Source: Myxococcota bacterium (lineage in GTDB: Bacteria; Myxococcota; Polyangia; GCA-2747355; JAKLHH01). From it: a stretch of DNA of 8,953 bases. Shown here piece after piece: positions 6,051 through 8,953 of the stretch. Both the position numbers and the translations under genes were made by a program. The notes under the pieces are model-generated. The model was given only the letters and a program-made list of their open reading frames with translations, made no database searches and was not told the origin of the DNA. Every line of letters begins with the position of its first letter. The stretch's first letter is position 1. The DNA lies in assembly GCA_022710245.1 (NCBI GenBank), contig JAKLHH010000239.1, forward strand, positions 1 to 8,953, read 5' to 3'.

Positions 6051-8291
6051 ATGAGCCTCACCCGACGACAGTTCCTCGCCATCGGCGGAGCGGGCGCCGG
6101 CGCCCTCGCGCTGACCGCCGGGGCCACGACCTCCTGGTTCGGCCTGGACGGCAACGCCATCCCCGACCCGGGCACCGACGGCGACCGCGTGGTGCCCACC
6201 TTCTGCGAGCTCTGCTTCTGGAAGTGCGGCGTCCTCGCGCACGTCAAGGACGGCAAGGTCACCAAGATCACCGGCAACCCGGCGCACCCGCTCTCGCGCG
6301 GCCGCCTCTGCCCGCGCGGCACCGGCGGCGTCGGCCTGCTCTACGACCCCGATCGGCTGAAGCAGCCGCTCGTGCGCACCAAGAGCAAGCGCGGCGACGA
6401 CGTCTTCGAGGCGGTCTCCTGGGGCGTCGCGCTCGACAAGGTCGCCGAGGCCATGCTCCGCGTGCGCGAGAAGTACGGCCCCGAGGCGCTCGCGCTCTTC
6501 ACTCACGGCTACGGCGGCTCCTGGTTCACCCACCTGGTGAAGGCCTACGGCTCGCCCAACGTGGCGGCGCCCTCCTACGCCCAGTGCCGCGGCCCGCGCG
6601 AGGTCGGCTACGGGCTCACCTTCGGCCAGAGCCTCGGCTCGCCGGAGACGATCGACCTCGAGAACGCGCGCTGCATCACGCTGATCGGCTCGCACCTCGG
6701 CGAGAACATGCACAACACGCAGGTGCAGGAGCTCGCCGACGCGCTCAGCCACGGCGCCGAGCTGGTCGTCGTCGACCCGCGCTTCTCGACGGCGGCGGGC
6801 AAGGCGCGCTACTGGCTGCCGATCAAGCCGGGCACGGACCTCGCGCTCCTCCTCGCCTGGATGCACGTCATCCTCGGCGAGGGCCTCGAGGACGCGCCCT
6901 ACCTGGCCAAGCACGCGACCGGGCTCGCCGAGCTCAAGGCCCACGTGGCCGACAAGAGCCCGGAGTGGGCCTACCCGCTGACCGGCCTCCGCCCCGAGCT
7001 GATCCGCGAGAGCGCCCGCTTCCTCGCCTCGCAGAAGCCGGCCTCGCTGATCCACCCGGGGCGCCGCACCACCTGGTACGGCGACGACACGCAGCGGATG
7101 CGCGCGATGGCCATCCTCGCCGCGCTCCTCGGCAGCTGGGGCCGCCGCGGCGGCTACATCCTGCCGCCCACCATGCCGCTGCCGAAGTTCCCCTACACCG
7201 GCTACGCGTACAAGCCGAAGGCCGCCGCCGACAAGCCGAAGCGCGGCAACCCCTACCCGCTCTCCGACGAGACGCTCGCCTCGGGGCTCTGCGACGCGAC
7301 CATCCCGGGCACCGCCTCCTACGACATCAAGGCCTGGATGGTCTACGGCACCAACCTGATGCAGTCGCTGCCCGACGCGCGGCAGACGGCCAAGGCGATC
7401 CAGGCGCTCGACTTCATCGTGGCGATCGACGTGCTCCCGGCGGAGATCACCGGCTGGGCCGACGTGGTGCTCCCCGAGGCGACCTACCTCGAGCGCTGCG
7501 ACGACCTCTGGTCGCCGGCCTACAAGCAGCCCTTCATCGCGGTCCGCCAGGAGGTGGTGCCGCCGATGTACGACTCGAAGCCGGGCTGGTGGATCGCCAA
7601 GGAGCTCGGCCACCGCCTCAAGCTCGGCGACTACTTCCCCTGGAAGGACAGCATGGAGTACGCCAAGCACCGCGTGCACGCGGCCAAGCTCGAGTGCAGC
7701 GAGCTGCAGAAGACGGGCGTCCTCCTCGGCAAGCGCGCGCCGGTCTGCGAGGAGGAGGGGCTGACGCTCAGCTTCGACACGCCGAGCAAGAAGATCGAGC
7801 TCTACAGCGCGGCGCTGAAGAACGCGGGCTTCCACCCGCTCCCCGAGTTCACCCCGCCCGAGGAGCCGCCGCCGGGGATGTTCCGGCTGCTGATGGGGCG
7901 CGCGCCGATGCACACGTTCGGCCGCACCGCGAACAACCGCTTCCTCGCGCAGGTCTACCCCGAGAACGAGCTCTGGGTGAACACGGCCGCGGCGGCCGCG
8001 CTCGGCCTCGAGGGTGGACTGAAGACCGGCGAGCGCGTGCGGCTGGTGAACCAGGACGGCGTCCGCTCCGACCCGGTGCGGGTGAAGGTGACCGAGCGGA
8101 TCCGCGGTGACTGCGTCTACCTGGTGCACGGCTGGGGCCACACCGCCAAGGGCCTGCGCTACGCGCGGGGTCGCGGCGCCTCCGACAGCCAGCTCGTCAC
8201 CCGCTACAAGGTCGACCCGATCATGGGCGGCACCGGCATGAACGTGAACTTCGTCCGCCTCGAGCGAGCGGGCGCGGAGGTGAAGGCATGA
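6051..8291 (+). CDS. Tat-exported molybdopterin oxidoreductase, polysulfide/thiosulfate reductase (PsrA/PhsA) type catalytic subunit
   Basis: 746 residues. The N-terminus SLTRRQFL is a twin-arginine signal followed by an Ala/Gly-rich hydrophobic core (to about 28), so the folded cofactor-loaded enzyme is exported. Cys52-x2-Cys55-x3-Cys59-x27-Cys87 binds the N-terminal [4Fe-4S] cluster. The region SPNVAAPSYAQCRGPREVGY (168-187) places Cys179 as the probable molybdenum ligand. HPGRRTTWYGDDTQRMRAMA and YGTNLMQSLPD are typical of the PSR branch of the DMSO reductase superfamily, and the C-terminal part is the usual molybdopterin-dinucleotide binding domain. The stop overlaps the next gene as ATGA. 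With the downstream ferredoxin and expected NrfD-like anchor this is a quinone-linked periplasmic oxidoreductase. Substrate could be polysulfide, thiosulfate, tetrathionate or an arsenic or selenium oxyanion; the sequence does not decide. Length is similar to PsrA/PhsA and shorter than typical ArrA. Confidence 0.9.
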   Translation: MSLTRRQFLAIGGAGAGALALTAGATTSWFGLDGNAIPDPGTDGDRVVPTFCELCFWKCGVLAHVKDGKVTKITGNPAHPLSRGRLCPRGTGGVGLLYDPDRLKQPLVRTKSKRGDDVFEAVSWGVALDKVAEAMLRVREKYGPEALALFTHGYGGSWFTHLVKAYGSPNVAAPSYAQCRGPREVGYGLTFGQSLGSPETIDLENARCITLIGSHLGENMHNTQVQELADALSHGAELVVVDPRFSTAAGKARYWLPIKPGTDLALLLAWMHVILGEGLEDAPYLAKHATGLAELKAHVADKSPEWAYPLTGLRPELIRESARFLASQKPASLIHPGRRTTWYGDDTQRMRAMAILAALLGSWGRRGGYILPPTMPLPKFPYTGYAYKPKAAADKPKRGNPYPLSDETLASGLCDATIPGTASYDIKAWMVYGTNLMQSLPDARQTAKAIQALDFIVAIDVLPAEITGWADVVLPEATYLERCDDLWSPAYKQPFIAVRQEVVPPMYDSKPGWWIAKELGHRLKLGDYFPWKDSMEYAKHRVHAAKLECSELQKTGVLLGKRAPVCEEEGLTLSFDTPSKKIELYSAALKNAGFHPLPEFTPPEEPPPGMFRLLMGRAPMHTFGRTANNRFLAQVYPENELWVNTAAAAALGLEGGLKTGERVRLVNQDGVRSDPVRVKVTERIRGDCVYLVHGWGHTAKGLRYARGRGASDSQLVTRYKVDPIMGGTGMNVNFVRLERAGAEVKA

Positions 8292-8839
8292 GCCGCATGA
8301 GCCGCCCCCGCTACGCGATGACCGTCGACACCCGGCGCTGCGTCGGCTGCAACGCCTGCGTGCTCGCCTGCAAGGGCGAGAACGCGCTGCCCGAGCGCGG
8401 CTTCCGCGACTGGATCGTCACCGAGACGCGCGGGGTCTTCCCGCACCTGACGCAGGAGATCCGCTCGGAGCGCTGCAACCACTGCACGAACACCCCCTGC
8501 GTCGGCGCCTGCCCGACCGGCGCGAGCCACGTCAGCGAGGGCGGCACGGTGCTCGTCGCGAAGAAGAAGTGCACGGGCTGCAAGGCCTGCATCGCGGCCT
8601 GCCCCTACGGCGCCCGCTACGTGCACAGCGAGGGCTACGTCGACAAGTGCACCTTCTGCCTGCACCGGGTGAAGCAGGGCAAGCCGCCCGCCTGCGTGGA
8701 GATCTGCCCGACCGGCGCGCTCGCCTTCGGCGATCTCGAGGACCCCGAGAGCCCCGCCTCGCGCCTCCTGCGCGAGCGCAAGTCGAAGACGCTCAAGCCC
8801 GAGACGGGCTGCGAGCCCAACGTCCGCTTCCTGCTGTAG
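8288..8839 (+). CDS. 4Fe-4S ferredoxin-type electron transfer subunit (PsrB/NrfC/DmsB family)
   Basis: 183 residues with sixteen cysteines in four clusters: Cys18/21/24/28, Cys63/66/71/75, Cys95/98/101/105 and Cys121/124/136/140. This is the four-[4Fe-4S] wire typical of the B subunit in three-subunit molybdoenzymes. One extra cysteine, Cys175, is near the C-terminus. No signal peptide is present; such subunits travel through Tat bound to the catalytic subunit. The ATG overlaps the upstream stop as ATGA, and GGAGG at 8276-8280 lies 7 bases ahead, so expression is coupled. A second in-frame ATG at 8297 is possible but lacks a better site. It should pass electrons between the membrane quinone-reactive subunit and the molybdenum centre. 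Confidence 0.95.
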   Translation: MSRMSRPRYAMTVDTRRCVGCNACVLACKGENALPERGFRDWIVTETRGVFPHLTQEIRSERCNHCTNTPCVGACPTGASHVSEGGTVLVAKKKCTGCKACIAACPYGARYVHSEGYVDKCTFCLHRVKQGKPPACVEICPTGALAFGDLEDPESPASRLLRERKSKTLKPETGCEPNVRFLL

Positions 8840-8850
8840 TCGGAGTAGGA

Positions 8851-8953
8851 ATGACCATCGCTGATCACCCCCTCCACGGATCCGGACGTGCGGCATTACC
8901 GCATCCGGCTCTTGCTTCGGGTGGTCACGCGCAGGCGCTGCCCGGGCCAGGGG
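8851..8953 (+). CDS. Start of next operon gene, expected NrfD/PsrC-type membrane subunit (partial)
   Basis: The ATG at 8851 is 11 bases after the ferredoxin stop, with GGAG at 8842-8845 five bases before it. The 34 visible codons stay open to the window edge and give a hydrophilic His/Pro/Ala/Gly-rich N-terminus (MTIADHPLHGSG...). No membrane helix is reached yet. The identity as an NrfD-like quinone-interacting anchor comes only from gene order in psrABC-type operons; another operon member is possible. Confidence 0.5.
   Translation, partial: MTIADHPLHGSGRAALPHPALASGGHAQALPGPG

Noticed and set aside
5823..8141. 772-codon minus-strand open frame opposite the molybdoenzyme gene
   Set aside because: The product is an Arg/Ala/Val/Gly low-information translation with no motif, lying on the complement of a gene with complete family motifs.

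Overview
The window is uniformly G+C rich, with third codon positions almost all G or C. It carries the end of one chromosomal operon and the start of another, with a few small genes between them. Gene style suggests a soil or sediment proteobacterium-like organism in the old Deltaproteobacteria, most plausibly Myxococcota. The hints are the ileS-lspA order, a small cysteine-rich lipoprotein with an acidic/proline spacer, and Tat-exported molybdoenzyme genes. This placement is inference; no rRNA or other marker is present.

Layout, left to right. Bases 1-3172 (minus strand) hold ileS (isoleucyl-tRNA synthetase) followed, with a 4-base GTGA overlap, by lspA (signal peptidase II), which runs off the left edge. 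Bases 3173-3530 form a divergent intergenic region. It contains a good minus-strand promoter for ileS, a (CTCC)n microsatellite that is a G-quadruplex motif on the ileS sense strand, and a 10-bp tandem repeat. Bases 3531-4052 (plus) encode a cysteine-rich lipoprotein. Bases 4099-4611 (minus) encode a dCMP/deoxycytidylate deaminase, converging on it. Upstream of the deaminase lies an imperfect tandem duplication carrying hairpins (4657-4778), then an intrinsic-type terminator (4798-4828). The terminator closes a small minus-strand gene (4873-5166) for an exported, extremely lysine-rich, arginine-free protein. Bases 5179-5607 appear gene-free.

From 5608 to the right edge is a plus-strand operon. 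A promoter with an inverted repeat between -35 and -10 precedes an ArsR-family regulator, whose start codon overlaps a perfect 12-bp palindrome. Next come a Tat-exported molybdopterin oxidoreductase catalytic subunit of the polysulfide/thiosulfate reductase (PsrA/PhsA) type and a four-cluster ferredoxin subunit (PsrB type). Last is the first 34 codons of another gene, expected by context to be the NrfD/PsrC-type membrane anchor.

How they work together. LspA would process lipoproteins such as the one at 3531. The three structural genes at the right form a classical periplasmic-facing molybdenum/iron-sulfur respiratory module linked to the quinone pool. The ArsR protein is probably its local regulator. 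The substrate cannot be fixed from sequence alone. The most worthwhile leads are the regulator and operator architecture of this operon, the lysine-rich exported protein, the hairpin repeats before the deaminase, and lineage-type oddities in LspA (a cysteine-rich insertion) and IleS (PYSKS in place of KMSKS).
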